A stretch of DNA of 64,000 nucleotides, taken from Alphaproteobacteria bacterium (lineage in GTDB: Bacteria; Pseudomonadota; Alphaproteobacteria; DSM-16000; Inquilinaceae). The notes under the pieces are model-generated. The model ran no database searches. It was not told the origin of the DNA and saw nothing but the letters and a program-made list of their open reading frames with translations. Shown here in pieces: positions 12,239 through 21,112 of the stretch (position 1 is its first letter; every line of letters starts with the position of its first letter). A program made the translations under genes and the position numbers. The stretch is from positions 1 through 64,000 of the forward strand of contig JANQGH010000054.1 of the NCBI GenBank assembly GCA_028277405.1. The letters run 5' to 3'.

Positions 12239-14266
12239 TCAGGTCCTGTAGCAGACGGATTTCACGGCATCGGCAATGCGGCGGCTGTCGGGCATGTACG
12301 CCCGCTCCAACCGGTCATTGTACGGCACCGGGCTTTCCGGCGCGCCGATGCGGGCGACCGGGGCGTCGAGCCAGTCGAAGGCGTTTTCCATGATCGACGA
12401 GGCGATCTCGCCGCCGAAGCCGCCGAACAGCGGCGCCTCATGGACGACGACCGCTCGGTTGGTCTTGCGCACGCTGTCGCAGATGGTCTCGATGTCCAGC
12501 GGCTTGATCGTGCGCGGGTCGACGACCTCGACGTCGATGCCTTCGCGGGCAAGCCTGTCGGCCGCCTGAACGGCGCGCTCGACCATCGCCAGGGTCGCGA
12601 TCACGGTGCAGTCGTTGCCCTCGCGCACGATCCGGGCGCGCCCCGGTTCGATGGCATAGGGCGTTTCGGGCACCGGCTGGGTCTGGCCGAGATAGAGCAG
12701 CTTGTGTTCAAGGAAGACGACCGGCCCGTCATGGCGGATGGCGGCGGTCATCAGGCCCTTGGCGTCATAGGCGGTCGACGGCGCATAGACTTCCAGGCCC
12801 GGAATGTTGGCGAAGAACATCTCCAGGCTTTGGGTATGCTGGGCGGCGAGCCGGATGCCCGCGCCTTGCGGGCCTCGGAACACCACCGGCACACGGGCCT
12901 TGCCGCCCAGCATGTAGCGCGCCTTGGCGGCCTGGTTGACGATGGCGTCCATCATCAGGGTCACGAAGTCCCAAAGCTGGGCCTCGACGACCACGCGCTT
13001 GCCGCGCATCGCCGCGCCGACGGCGCAAGAGGCGATGGCCCCTTCGGAGATCGGCGTGTCGCGCACCCGCTCCGGCCCGAACCGTTCCTGGAGACCTCTG
13101 GTCAGGCCGAAGATGCCGCCGATGCGCCCGATATCCTCGCCGATCAGGATGACGTTTTCGTCCCGCGCCATCTCCTGCGCGAACGCCTCGGTGATGGCCT
13201 GGACATAGGTGATCTCACGATCGCCCTGTGGCGGCGGGGCAGAAGAGGGTGCGCGCGGCGGTGACACCAGCGACAGGGCGGTCTCCATCTCCGGCTCGGG
13301 CTGGCCCTTGGCCCAGTCGATCGCCGCTTCGATCTCCGTCTCGGTTTCGACGACCATGGCGTCATAATCGCGCTTGAGAAAACCGTCGCGGTCGGCCATC
13401 TCCGCTTCCAGGCGGATGATGGGGTCGGCCGATTTCCAGGCCTCCTCCTCCTCGCCCGTGCGGTAGGCGGGCAGGTTGGCGCGCATCGAATGGTCGTCCC
13501 AGCGGTAGGTCAGCGCCTCGATCAGGGTGGGGCCTTCGCCCGCCCGTGCGCGCAGGGCGGCGCGTTCGGTGGCGCCGCGGATCTGGGCCAGCTCGTTGCC
13601 GTCGACCCGATCGTTGGGGATCCCATAGGCATCGCCCCGGGCCGCGATCGTGGTTCCGGCGGTCACCATTCCGGTCGGCGTCGACAGGCCGTAATGGTTG
13701 TTCTCGCAGAAGAAGATCAGCGGCAGTTGCCAGATCGCGGCCAGGTTCATCGTCTCGTGGAAGATCCCCTCATTGGCGGCCCCGTCGCCGAAGAAGGCGA
13801 TCCCGATATGGCCGGTCTGGTCCAACTGCTCCGCCAGCGCCGCGCCGCAGCCAAGCCCCATCCCGGCACCGATGATCCCGTTCGCACCCAGGATGCCGCT
13901 GTCGAAATCGGCAATGTGCATCGATCCGCCAAGCCCGCTGCAATAGCCGCTGGCCCTGCCCATCAGTTCGGCAAACATGCGGCGCGGGTCCGCACCCTTG
14001 GCCAGCGTGTGGCCATGGCCCCGATGGTGGGTCAGCAGGAAGTCGCCATCGTTCAGCACCGGGCAGGCGCCCGCCGCGATTGCCTCCTGCCCGACGGAGG
14101 AATGGGCCGTGCCCTTGATCACACCTTGCAGGAACAGCTCCTTCGCGCGGGTTTCGAAGCGGCGGATGCGCAGCATTAAGCGCAAGGCGTCGCGCCGGTC
14201 CTCAGGCCCCAGAAGGTTTGAGGCCGGGCGATGGTCCAGCGCGTCGAGGACGGAGACGTCAGCCAT
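12239..14266 (-). CDS. Fused E1 alpha-beta thiamine-dependent 2-oxoacid dehydrogenase
   Basis: The E1 component of an acetoin, pyruvate or branched-chain 2-oxoacid dehydrogenase, with alpha and beta chains fused in one 675-residue polypeptide. The alpha part (about 1-335) has SSVGQEAIAAGA, GMGLGCGAALAEQL and the ThDP motif GDGAANEGIFHETMN...ENN near residues 168-198. A Pro/Ser/Ala-rich linker (about 325-350) leads to the beta part, with ITYVQAITEAFAQEM, GEDIGRIGG, TPISEGAIASCAVGAAM and PHxxVxHxxP-like SMENAFDWLDAPVARIG. No E2 or E3 gene is adjacent, so these must be supplied elsewhere or another acceptor used. Confidence 0.88.
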   Translation of the reverse strand: MADVSVLDALDHRPASNLLGPEDRRDALRLMLRIRRFETRAKELFLQGVIKGTAHSSVGQEAIAAGACPVLNDGDFLLTHHRGHGHTLAKGADPRRMFAELMGRASGYCSGLGGSMHIADFDSGILGANGIIGAGMGLGCGAALAEQLDQTGHIGIAFFGDGAANEGIFHETMNLAAIWQLPLIFFCENNHYGLSTPTGMVTAGTTIAARGDAYGIPNDRVDGNELAQIRGATERAALRARAGEGPTLIEALTYRWDDHSMRANLPAYRTGEEEEAWKSADPIIRLEAEMADRDGFLKRDYDAMVVETETEIEAAIDWAKGQPEPEMETALSLVSPPRAPSSAPPPQGDREITYVQAITEAFAQEMARDENVILIGEDIGRIGGIFGLTRGLQERFGPERVRDTPISEGAIASCAVGAAMRGKRVVVEAQLWDFVTLMMDAIVNQAAKARYMLGGKARVPVVFRGPQGAGIRLAAQHTQSLEMFFANIPGLEVYAPSTAYDAKGLMTAAIRHDGPVVFLEHKLLYLGQTQPVPETPYAIEPGRARIVREGNDCTVIATLAMVERAVQAADRLAREGIDVEVVDPRTIKPLDIETICDSVRKTNRAVVVHEAPLFGGFGGEIASSIMENAFDWLDAPVARIGAPESPVPYNDRLERAYMPDSRRIADAVKSVCYRT

Positions 14267-14272
14267 GGCGCG

Positions 14273-15589
14273 CTACCCGTAGACCAGTCTTGGCAGCCAG
14301 AGCGACAGGCCCGGCCAGAGAATAACGATGATCAGCGCCACGATCTGAAGGCCGATAAACGGCCATTGGGCGGCGAAGATGTCCTGCAACGTCACGCCTT
14401 CCGGCGCCGCGCCCTTCAGGTAGAAACAGGCGGGCCCAAAGGGCGGCGTCAGATAGGCGATCTGCATGGACAGGTTGAAGACGATGCCGAACCAGATCGG
14501 GTCGTAACCAAGCGCGCTTAGGACCGGCAGAAAGATCGGCATGGTCAGGAACAGAATGCCGATCCAGTCGATGAAGAAGCCCAGCAGGATGAAGACGCCG
14601 ACCATGATCGCCAGGATCACGGCCGGATTGTCCGACGCGCCCGACAGGACCTCGCCGGCAAACGCGATGCCGCCCATCAGATTGTAGACGCCGATCAGCG
14701 CGTTGGTGCCGAAGACGAGCCAGAAGACCATGCCGCAGGTCCGCAGCGCCTGGACCAGCACCTCGCGCAACAACTGGAGCGTAAAGACCCCGCGCGCCCA
14801 GGTGGCCAAGCCGGCCCCGAAGGCGCCGAGCGCGGCACTCTCCGTGATGGACGCGAAACCCGCATAGATCGAGATCAGCACGCCGGCCGCCACCGCCATC
14901 GGCAAGGCCACGCCCTTGAACAGGGCCAGCTTCTCGCCCAGCGGCATGGTCGCTTCCTCTGGGCCGAGGGCGGGCCCGAGCGACGGCTGTATCCGGCAGC
15001 GGATCAAGACGTAGGCGGTGTAAAAACCGGCCAGCATCAGGCCCGGCACGAGTGTGGCGAGGAACAGGTGCGAGATCGAGACCTCGGCCGTCAGCCCATA
15101 GAAGATCAGGATGATCGAGGGCGGGATCATGGTGCCGAGCGACCCGCCGGCGGTGATGATCCCGATGGCCAACTTGCGGTCGTAGCCGAGCTTCAGCATT
15201 TGCGGCAGCGCGATCAGGCCCAGCAGGACGATTTCGCCGCCGATGATGCCGGTCGTCGCGCCCAGGATGACGGCGACGAAGATCGTGACGACACCGGTGC
15301 CGCCCCTGAGGCGGCCCGTCCAGACATGGAAGGCGCGGTAAAGGTCCCGGGCGACGCCCGATTTCTCCATGAAGCTGGCCATGATGACGAACATCGGCAC
15401 GGCGATCAGGGCGAAGCTGTCGAGAAAGTCCGCCGTCCGGCTGCCGACGATGAAGAGCGCATTGAGGCCGAACTGCGACACCGCGAGCACCACCGCGATG
15501 GCGCCCGACACGAAGGCGAGCGGCACGCCGAGCATCAACAGCCCGGCCATCGCGAAGACGATGAGAACGGTGATCGTGCCGATATCCAC
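14273..15589 (-). CDS. dctM: TRAP transporter large permease (DctM)
   Basis: The membrane subunit that moves the substrate with sodium ions in a tripartite TRAP transporter. The protein has 438 residues, with about a dozen hydrophobic segments. The DctM signature is clear: GATTGIIGGEIVLLGLIALP near residues 115-135 and GGSLGTMIPPSIILIFYG near 155-172. It lies between the small permease and the E1 gene with gaps of only 6 bases, so the transporter and the enzyme are co-expressed. Confidence 0.93.
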   Translation of the reverse strand: MDIGTITVLIVFAMAGLLMLGVPLAFVSGAIAVVLAVSQFGLNALFIVGSRTADFLDSFALIAVPMFVIMASFMEKSGVARDLYRAFHVWTGRLRGGTGVVTIFVAVILGATTGIIGGEIVLLGLIALPQMLKLGYDRKLAIGIITAGGSLGTMIPPSIILIFYGLTAEVSISHLFLATLVPGLMLAGFYTAYVLIRCRIQPSLGPALGPEEATMPLGEKLALFKGVALPMAVAAGVLISIYAGFASITESAALGAFGAGLATWARGVFTLQLLREVLVQALRTCGMVFWLVFGTNALIGVYNLMGGIAFAGEVLSGASDNPAVILAIMVGVFILLGFFIDWIGILFLTMPIFLPVLSALGYDPIWFGIVFNLSMQIAYLTPPFGPACFYLKGAAPEGVTLQDIFAAQWPFIGLQIVALIIVILWPGLSLWLPRLVYG

Positions 15590-15595
15590 CGCGCA

Positions 15596-16084
15596 TCAGC
15601 CCTTCCGCGGCAGGGCGCGGCGCAGCAGCACCAGCAGAAACAGGACGGCGCCGACGAACAGCAGGCCTTTGAGATAGGCCGGCAGCGGCGCGTTCAGCGT
15701 GCTGCCCGACCGTTCCGGGTTCCAGGCCCCGTTCAGTGAAAAGCGCCAGATCGCCCTTTCCGCCATCCGCCAGGAGGCATAGGCCAGCCCCGACAGATAG
15801 ACGGTCCCTGCGATTAGGCTGAGCCAATGGGACAGGCGCCCAAGCGCCGGGTGCTTCTCGACCAATACGGTGATCCGCATATGCGTGCCCTCGGCCATGC
15901 AATAGGCACCGCCGAAAACGAAGGCGAAGGAGGCGAGCGCGACCGAGGCCTCGTGCGCCCAGATCGTCGGCGCGTTGAAGCCGTAGCGGGCCACAACCTC
16001 GTAGACCATAAGCAAGACGATGGCGCCGAAGCACCAGGCCGCTGCCCGGCCCACGCCAAGCGCAATGGTGTCGAGGAACTGCAC
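15596..16084 (-). CDS. dctQ: TRAP transporter small permease (DctQ)
   Basis: The small membrane subunit with four predicted transmembrane helices, starting AAAWCFGAIVLLMVYEVVARYGFNAP (in parts, near residues 14-40). This ends in the ExxxRY/xFNxP pattern common to DctQ. It contains WAHEASVALASFAFVFGGAYCM near residues 42-63 and HMRITVLVEKHP near 67-78. The 162-residue length is normal. Its stop is 6 bases before the dctM start. Confidence 0.9.
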   Translation of the reverse strand: MQFLDTIALGVGRAAAWCFGAIVLLMVYEVVARYGFNAPTIWAHEASVALASFAFVFGGAYCMAEGTHMRITVLVEKHPALGRLSHWLSLIAGTVYLSGLAYASWRMAERAIWRFSLNGAWNPERSGSTLNAPLPAYLKGLLFVGAVLFLLVLLRRALPRKG

Positions 16085-16153
16085 GGGTCAGGGCTTCTGG
16101 ATCGTCGGGGCGGCGGGTCGGATTGGGTTTCGCCTGCCGCCCCGAACCCGTCG

Positions 16154-17155
16154 TCAGTTCAGGCCGAGCTGGTCCAGGAAGGCCAGATGGCTATTGACGA
16201 TCGCCTGGGCATTGTCGCTGCGACCGCCCCAATCGGCCCAGACATCACGCGTGATGCCCCGGAAGGTCGCCGCCTCGTCCCCGCCGAACTCGATGAAGGT
16301 GACGCCCAGCTCGTTCAGCGCCTGCTGCTCCGCCGCCGCGTCCTGCTCGGTCAAGGTCTCGCGCAGTTGGACCGACATCGCATTGCAGGCATCCTCGAAG
16401 GCGGCCTGCGCCTCCGGCGACAGGCTGTTCCACTTGTCGTTCGACACGCTCATTTCAGTCACGGCCATCGAGTGGCGCGCCAGGATCGAATAGTCCGCCT
16501 GGTTGTGCATGCCCAAGGCGACGTTCAGCGCCACGTTGGCGAGGTCGGTGGCGTCCAGAACGCCGGTTTCCATCGCCGTCACGCTTTCGCCGACACCCAG
16601 CGTGACCAGCGAGGCGCCAGCGCGGCTCAACAGGTCGGAAGCCAAGCCGCCAGGCGCCCTCATGCGCAGCCCTTCAAAGTCCGAGACCGTGGTGATCGGT
16701 ACGGTCGACGGGATCTGTTCCGGTGGCCAGTAGATCGGGCAGATGAAGTGGAGGTCGTACTGGTCGTAGAGCGCGCGGGCGAGGTCCAGCCCGCCCCCTT
16801 CGGTAAACCAGCGATCGCGCGTGGCGCTGTCCGGATAGGCGGCCAGCGTATCGCCCAGCACGCCAAGCGCGGGGTCGGAGCCGGCGAAGTAAGACGGCGC
16901 CGTGTACTGCCCGTCCAGCAGGCCGTTCTGGATGGCCTCGATCGTCTCTGAGGCGCCGACCACGGCACCGCCGGGAAGAACGGTGATCTCGACCTCCCCG
17001 TTGGTTGCCTCGGCCAGTGCGGCGGCCATTTCTTCAAACGCAACGGTGGTGGCGGCGGTCGCGCCGAGGAAGGTCTGCATCCGGAATTCCTCGGCCGTCG
17101 CGGTGGTTGCGACCAGGCAGAGCGTGGTGCCCAGCAGAACGGTTTTCAGTGTCAT
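16154..17155 (-). CDS. dctP: TRAP transporter substrate-binding protein (DctP family)
   Basis: The periplasmic binding protein that delivers the solute to DctQM. The protein has 333 residues, and a classical signal peptide ends near TTATAEE (residues 16-22). The DctP fold is recognised from GEVEITVLPGGAVVGASETIEAIQ in the first lobe, the FEGLRMRAPGG segment (the arginine usually salt-bridges a carboxylate) near residues 159-169, and the VTEMSVSNDKWNSLSPEAQAAFEDA region near 225-250. A carboxylate ligand is therefore likely. A 69-base gap separates it from dctQ. Confidence 0.91.
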   Translation of the reverse strand: MTLKTVLLGTTLCLVATTATAEEFRMQTFLGATAATTVAFEEMAAALAEATNGEVEITVLPGGAVVGASETIEAIQNGLLDGQYTAPSYFAGSDPALGVLGDTLAAYPDSATRDRWFTEGGGLDLARALYDQYDLHFICPIYWPPEQIPSTVPITTVSDFEGLRMRAPGGLASDLLSRAGASLVTLGVGESVTAMETGVLDATDLANVALNVALGMHNQADYSILARHSMAVTEMSVSNDKWNSLSPEAQAAFEDACNAMSVQLRETLTEQDAAAEQQALNELGVTFIEFGGDEAATFRGITRDVWADWGGRSDNAQAIVNSHLAFLDQLGLN

Positions 17156-17190
17156 GGTGTCCTCCCTTGTTGTTCGGATATGCCCGCGGT

Positions 17191-18090
17191 TCAGGCCGCG
17201 AGCCGGATTTTCGGCATGTTCAGGATCTGGCGCGTTTCGGCGACCGTTGCCGGTTCGCGGCCCAGGGCGCGAGCCTGGGCGATCACCTTGGCGATGACCT
17301 CGTCATTGCGCAGGTTCCGCCCGCCCTCGGTATAGGCGTAGTCGCCCAGCCCGATGGATATGTGGCCGCCGCCCAGGATGATCTTTTCGGTCAGCTGGAA
17401 CAGGTCGCCCTTGTAGTTCACGGCCGTCCAGACCGCGCGGAAGTCCTTTGGCAGGAACGCGATATGGGCGTCGAGGCCGGCCTCGGTGCCCGGATGGCCG
17501 GCGAAAATGATCTCGTCGGTCATGCAGAAGCAGACGTAGGCCGGCTCCGGCAGCACGCCCATCGTCAGGAATTGTTCGATCTGCCGGGTGAAGCTGACGT
17601 TCCAGCTGACGAGATAGGGCGTCAGCCCGTAGTGACGGATGCGCTCGGCGAAGTACATCAGCGTGCCGGTCGAGTTCTTGTAGATCAACTCGGTCGTCTC
17701 GTAGCGGCCCTCGTCCGGGTCCCACCAGTCCACATTCACGCTGCCGCAATCCATCGGCGCGAAATCGGGCGCCGTATCGGCCGATTGCATCATCTGCTCG
17801 ATGGCGGCGAAGCGGCCCTTGGCGTCGGCGTCGTTGGCGACGTAACCCAGCGACGGATGGATCAGAATGTCGGACTGGGCGCGGATGCCGGCATTGGCCT
17901 CAAGGTAGAAGGCAGGGTCGTGGTCCGGCGCGCCGTCGGCCGTGCGGCCATGAAAATGCACGATCGCCGCGCCCGCGTCATAGCAGCCCTTGGCGTCGGC
18001 GATGATCTCCCGCGGCAGAAACGGCACGTGCGGGTTGTTCCTGCGCGTCGCCAGTTCGTTGACGCGCGCCTCGATGATGATCTTGTCCAT
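17191..18090 (-). CDS. BKACE-family beta-keto acid cleavage enzyme (DUF849)
   Basis: BKACE enzymes react a beta-keto acid with acetyl-CoA to give acetoacetate and a new CoA ester; Kce of lysine fermentation is the type member. The protein has 299 residues. The metal-binding His pair is present in IVHFHGRTADG (His45, His47), followed by HPSLGY near residues 89-94. The C-terminal signature that usually reads VGLEDN is IGLGDYAY here (residues 246-253), so the common Glu is Gly249. This suggests a divergent subgroup. It is the first gene of the operon, 118 bases from the divergent regulator gene. Confidence 0.85.
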   Translation of the reverse strand: MDKIIIEARVNELATRRNNPHVPFLPREIIADAKGCYDAGAAIVHFHGRTADGAPDHDPAFYLEANAGIRAQSDILIHPSLGYVANDADAKGRFAAIEQMMQSADTAPDFAPMDCGSVNVDWWDPDEGRYETTELIYKNSTGTLMYFAERIRHYGLTPYLVSWNVSFTRQIEQFLTMGVLPEPAYVCFCMTDEIIFAGHPGTEAGLDAHIAFLPKDFRAVWTAVNYKGDLFQLTEKIILGGGHISIGLGDYAYTEGGRNLRNDEVIAKVIAQARALGREPATVAETRQILNMPKIRLAA

Positions 18091-18159
18091 CGAACGTCCC
18101 TCCCGTCCGATTGTTGTTTTTCCGAACGATGGCTGAACGCGCGGCAGAAATCTAGACCG

Positions 18160-18201
18160 AAGTTATATATCTGTTGCAGATTCTTGCCAGATATATAACT
18201 T
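18160..18201. promoter_or_regulatory. Large palindromic operator between BKACE operon and PAS-LuxR gene
   Basis: Arms AAGTTATATATCTG (18160-18173) and CAGATATATAACTT (18188-18201) are a perfect 14-bp inverted repeat around a 14-base centre. It is strikingly A+T-rich in this G+C-rich context. The right arm ends 7 bases before the regulator ATG at 18209, and the left arm is 70 bases from the BKACE start. It is the likely operator of the LuxR-type regulator, controlling both directions. It could alternatively carry the promoters' -10 boxes. Confidence 0.75.
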
Positions 18202-18208
18202 TAGAAAT

Positions 18209-19078
18209 ATGAGTGATGAACGATCGGGCCAGAATCCGGCCTTGGATGTGGCGAGTATTCTCGGCGAGTCGTTCGCCGGGCACACCATGCAGCGGGTGCG
18301 AACGCCGGATGGGCGCTACCGCTACAGCTATGTCAGTTCCGGCGTGAAGGACATGCTCGGGCTGGACCCGGAGGAGCTCGTCAGGCTGCCGTCCGTCGAT
18401 CACGGCTGGGTCCACGACGACGACCGGCAGCGCTTCGTCGATGCCTTGGAACGATCGGCCGACAGTCTGGGCCCGCTCGACGAGGAGGTTCGGGTGCGCC
18501 GGCCGGATGGCAGCTATCGCTGGGTCCGCTCCCTTGGACGCCCAAGGCGGCTTGGGGACGGAACGATTGTCTGGGACGGCGTCGCGCTGGATGTGACCGA
18601 AAGGCGCGAGGCGCTGGAGGCCCTGGAAAGGGCGCTTTTGCACGTGCGCATGAAAGAGGCCTCCGACGGCAGCTTCAGCCACATCGCCGCGCGTGATGTC
18701 TCGAACCATTTTGCCGCGCTAAAGCAGGCCGTCGACCGCATGGCCGCAGATCCCGAAGTCCAAGGGGCCCGGCCGGTGGAAACGGTCGTGCGCATGTTCG
18801 GGGAGTTCGAACGGACGCTCGCCGCGACCCAGAATCTGGTCGTGCAACAGGCCGAGGCGAGCGGGAAGGGCAGCCGCACCGAGCGCGCGCGACTGACCAA
18901 GCGGCAGGGCGAGATCATGGACCTGGTCGCCGAGGGCTTGTCGAACCGGGACGTTGCGGTCCAGTTAGGTCTGTCGGAGGGAACCGTGAAACTTCACGTC
19001 TCGACCATTCTCAAACGACTGGGCGCGGACAACAGAACCGAGGCTGCGCGGCTTTGGCATTCGGGATCGGCCCGATAG
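18209..19078 (+). CDS. PAS domain - LuxR-type HTH transcriptional regulator
   Basis: A 289-residue regulator. The N-terminal half (about 25-135) is a PAS fold: RTPDGRYRYSYVSSGVKDMLGLDPEEL, then DDDRQRFVDALERS, then RRPDGSYRWVRSLG and DVTERREALEALE. A helical linker follows. The C-terminal HTH (about 228-285) reads LTKRQGEIMDLVAEGLSNRD and LGLSEGTVKLHVSTILKRLG, the NarL/LuxR class. No receiver domain is visible, so it probably senses a ligand or cofactor directly through PAS. Divergent orientation and the shared palindrome make it the likely regulator of the BKACE-TRAP operon. Confidence 0.88.
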   Translation: MSDERSGQNPALDVASILGESFAGHTMQRVRTPDGRYRYSYVSSGVKDMLGLDPEELVRLPSVDHGWVHDDDRQRFVDALERSADSLGPLDEEVRVRRPDGSYRWVRSLGRPRRLGDGTIVWDGVALDVTERREALEALERALLHVRMKEASDGSFSHIAARDVSNHFAALKQAVDRMAADPEVQGARPVETVVRMFGEFERTLAATQNLVVQQAEASGKGSRTERARLTKRQGEIMDLVAEGLSNRDVAVQLGLSEGTVKLHVSTILKRLGADNRTEAARLWHSGSAR

Positions 19079-19102
19079 CCTTGGGCTTGCGGCCCGGTGT
19101 CT

Positions 19103-20182
19103 TCAGCCTTCGAAGCGCCAGGCCAGGGTTTCGCCCGCGTGGAACGGCACGACGTGGACGGTGTCATTGCCCATCAGGTCAGGCACATCCTGCGGCCTCC
19201 GGCGCAGCGTGACGGTCCCCGTATTCAACGGCAGACCGTAAAAGCGCGGGCCGAACTCCGACGCGAAGGCCTCCAGCCGATCCAGCGCGCCTTCCTCCTC
19301 GAACGTCTGGGCATAGCTTTCCAGCGCGGTCGGCGCACTGAATATGCCGGCGCAGCCGCAGGCGCTTTCCTTTTCGTGCCTCGGGTGGGGCGCGGAATCG
19401 GTTCCGAGGAAGAATTTGGGGTTGCCCGATGTCGCCGCCTTGCGCAGCGCTTCTTTGTGGCGGCGGCGCTTGGCGACCGGCAGGCAGAAGGCGTGCGGCC
19501 TGATCCCGCCCTCGAACAGGGCATTGCGATCGATCCGCAAATGGTGCGCGGTGATCGTCGCGCCGAGGGTTGGGCCCGACGCCTCGACGAAGCGAACGGA
19601 GTCCTCTGTCGTGATGTGCTCCAGCACCACCTTCAGATCGGGGAACGCCGCCCGCACCGGTGTCAGCACGGTTTCGAGAAACACGGCCTCCCGGTCGAAG
19701 ATGTCGATGTCGGGCGCGGTGACCTCGCCATGGATCAGCAGCGGCATGCCGATGCTTTGCATGCGCTCCAGCACCGGCCAGATCTTGCGCACATCCGTGA
19801 CGCCGGCCGCCGAATTGGTCGTGGCGCCCGCCGGGTAAAGCTTGCACGCCGTGAAGACGCCGTCCTTGAAGCCGGTCGCGATCTCCTCGGCATCGATCTC
19901 ATCGGTCAGATAGGCGGTCATCAAGGGCATGAACCGGCGGCCTTCGGGCAGCGCGCTTAGAATGCGCGTGCGATACGCTTCGGCCGCGGCGACCGTCGTT
20001 ACCGGCGGGACGAGGTTGGGCATGATGATGGCGCGCGCGAACTGGCGGGCCGTATGGTCGGCGACGAAGGAAAGCATGTCCCCGTCGCGGAAATGGACGT
20101 GCCAGTCGTCCGGCTCACGCAGCACCAGAATGTCGTCGTCGTCCTGGGACCGCTCTTCGCTCCCATTGTCCTGAAGGCTCAC
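19103..20182 (-). CDS. pyrC: Dihydroorotase, PyrC type
   Basis: Dihydroorotase closes the pyrimidine ring (carbamoyl-aspartate to dihydroorotate) in the cytoplasm. Motifs of the compact class are present: the zinc pair in DDWHVHFRDG, IIMPNLVPPV, the carboxylated lysine in ACKLYPAGATTNS, HGEVT, LEHITT, and GTDSAPH with the catalytic Asp. GTG 20182 is preferred because GGGGGAAG precedes it by about 5 bases. ATG 20215 would add 11 residues without an SD. The length of about 359 residues is normal. It stands alone, divergent from nothing obvious. Confidence 0.93.
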   Translation of the reverse strand: MSLQDNGSEERSQDDDDILVLREPDDWHVHFRDGDMLSFVADHTARQFARAIIMPNLVPPVTTVAAAEAYRTRILSALPEGRRFMPLMTAYLTDEIDAEEIATGFKDGVFTACKLYPAGATTNSAAGVTDVRKIWPVLERMQSIGMPLLIHGEVTAPDIDIFDREAVFLETVLTPVRAAFPDLKVVLEHITTEDSVRFVEASGPTLGATITAHHLRIDRNALFEGGIRPHAFCLPVAKRRRHKEALRKAATSGNPKFFLGTDSAPHPRHEKESACGCAGIFSAPTALESYAQTFEEEGALDRLEAFASEFGPRFYGLPLNTGTVTLRRRPQDVPDLMGNDTVHVVPFHAGETLAWRFEG

Positions 20183-20298
20183 TTGCTTCCCCCGTCCAGC
20201 TGCTCCGCCGCGCATGGAGATACGGTGTCAGGCGCAGAACGGCAACGACCGATCCTTCAACACCGGGGTCCGTGCGTCATTATCACCGTATGCCGGTA

Positions 20299-20628
20299 TC
20301 AGTAGCGGGCCATGTCCGGGTCCACATGGCGTGCCCATGCGTCGATGCCGCCGGCCAGGTTCAAGGCGTTGTCAAACCCGTTCTGGCGCAGAAACGCCGT
20401 TACCATGGCGCTGCGCACGCCGTGATGGCAGACAATGATCAGCGGCATCTCGCGGGGTAGCCCGTCGAGCGCGTCCGGAACCTGCTGCATGGGGATCGTG
20501 ACGCTGCCGTCGATGATGCACACGGCCAGCTCCTCCGGCTCGCGAATGTCGAGCACCGTATGGGCCGCGCCAGTGTCCCGCATCTCGGCAAGGTGATGAA
20601 CGCCGATATCCTGGTCCGCCCCGCTCAT
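20299..20628 (-). CDS. Rhodanese-domain protein (single domain)
   Basis: A 109-residue single rhodanese domain, which transfers sulfane sulfur through an active-site cysteine. DIREPEEL (residues 27-34) is the CH2A-like motif and the catalytic loop VCHHGVRS (Cys67) is intact. NALNLAGGIDAWA is the usual C-terminal segment. It resembles GlpE/PspE-like enzymes. It begins a run of minus-strand small genes and lies near a Cys-rich MarR regulator and YeiH exporter, hinting at sulfur metabolism. Confidence 0.9.
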   Translation of the reverse strand: MSGADQDIGVHHLAEMRDTGAAHTVLDIREPEELAVCIIDGSVTIPMQQVPDALDGLPREMPLIIVCHHGVRSAMVTAFLRQNGFDNALNLAGGIDAWARHVDPDMARY

Positions 20629-20661
20629 GTGCCGGCACCGGCTGTGGTCGAGGTCGCCGGC

Positions 20662-20910
20662 CTAAGCGTCGCTGGCATCCACAAACACGCAGTCCGGTGG
20701 ATCGGCCTCTCGCGGACCGAGGCGTTCGTCATGCCGGAACAAGGTCGCGCAGTAGGGGCAGAGGGCCGTGTCGTTCGTGCCCATCTCGATATAAATGTGC
20801 GGATGGTCCTGGGGCGCGGAAGCACCGGCGCATTTGAACTCTCGAACCCCGATTCTGATCTCCGGAACACCCCAGTCGTTCTTGAACTTCGCATGTTTTT
20901 CATTCGCCAT
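20662..20910 (-). CDS. Zinc-finger domain protein (NDUFS6-like)
   Basis: An 82-residue protein with the CHCC zinc-finger pattern: Cys27, His36 in DHPHIYIEMG, and Cys51-x2-Cys54 in ALCPYCATLF. This is the domain found in mitochondrial complex I subunit NDUFS6 and in small alphaproteobacterial homologues. The homologues may help assemble or stabilise complex I, but no nuo gene is nearby. Its ATG overlaps the stop of the upstream gene by 11 bases, so the two are co-translated. Confidence 0.85.
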   Translation of the reverse strand: MANEKHAKFKNDWGVPEIRIGVREFKCAGASAPQDHPHIYIEMGTNDTALCPYCATLFRHDERLGPREADPPDCVFVDASDA

Positions 20911-21112
20911 CGCGCCTCAAAAGCTCATTCTCGATGATGCCGACTTCCGTAAACTGATGTTCCATTGAACGGTCCGTCAGCATGCCGCTGTCGATCAGCT
21001 TGCGAAGCTCGTGAAGCTTCGCCTCAAGTTCGGCCGTGGTGAATTTCGCCCAGGGATTCGCCTCCGCCGGCGACACGCCTGATGCCGGGCGCATGCGCGG
21101 CCGCTGCGTCAT
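20900..21112 (-). CDS. Small hypothetical protein (70 aa)
   Basis: Not recognised as a named family. The 70 residues are mainly helical and charged: NPWAKFTTAELEAKLHELRKLIDSG (in parts, residues 20-44), then MEHQFTEVGIIENELLRRDGE. This could be a short coiled coil. The initiating ATG is at 21112 and the gene overlaps the zinc-finger gene, supporting real expression in the same transcript. Confidence 0.6.
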   Translation of the reverse strand: MTQRPRMRPASGVSPAEANPWAKFTTAELEAKLHELRKLIDSGMLTDRSMEHQFTEVGIIENELLRRDGE

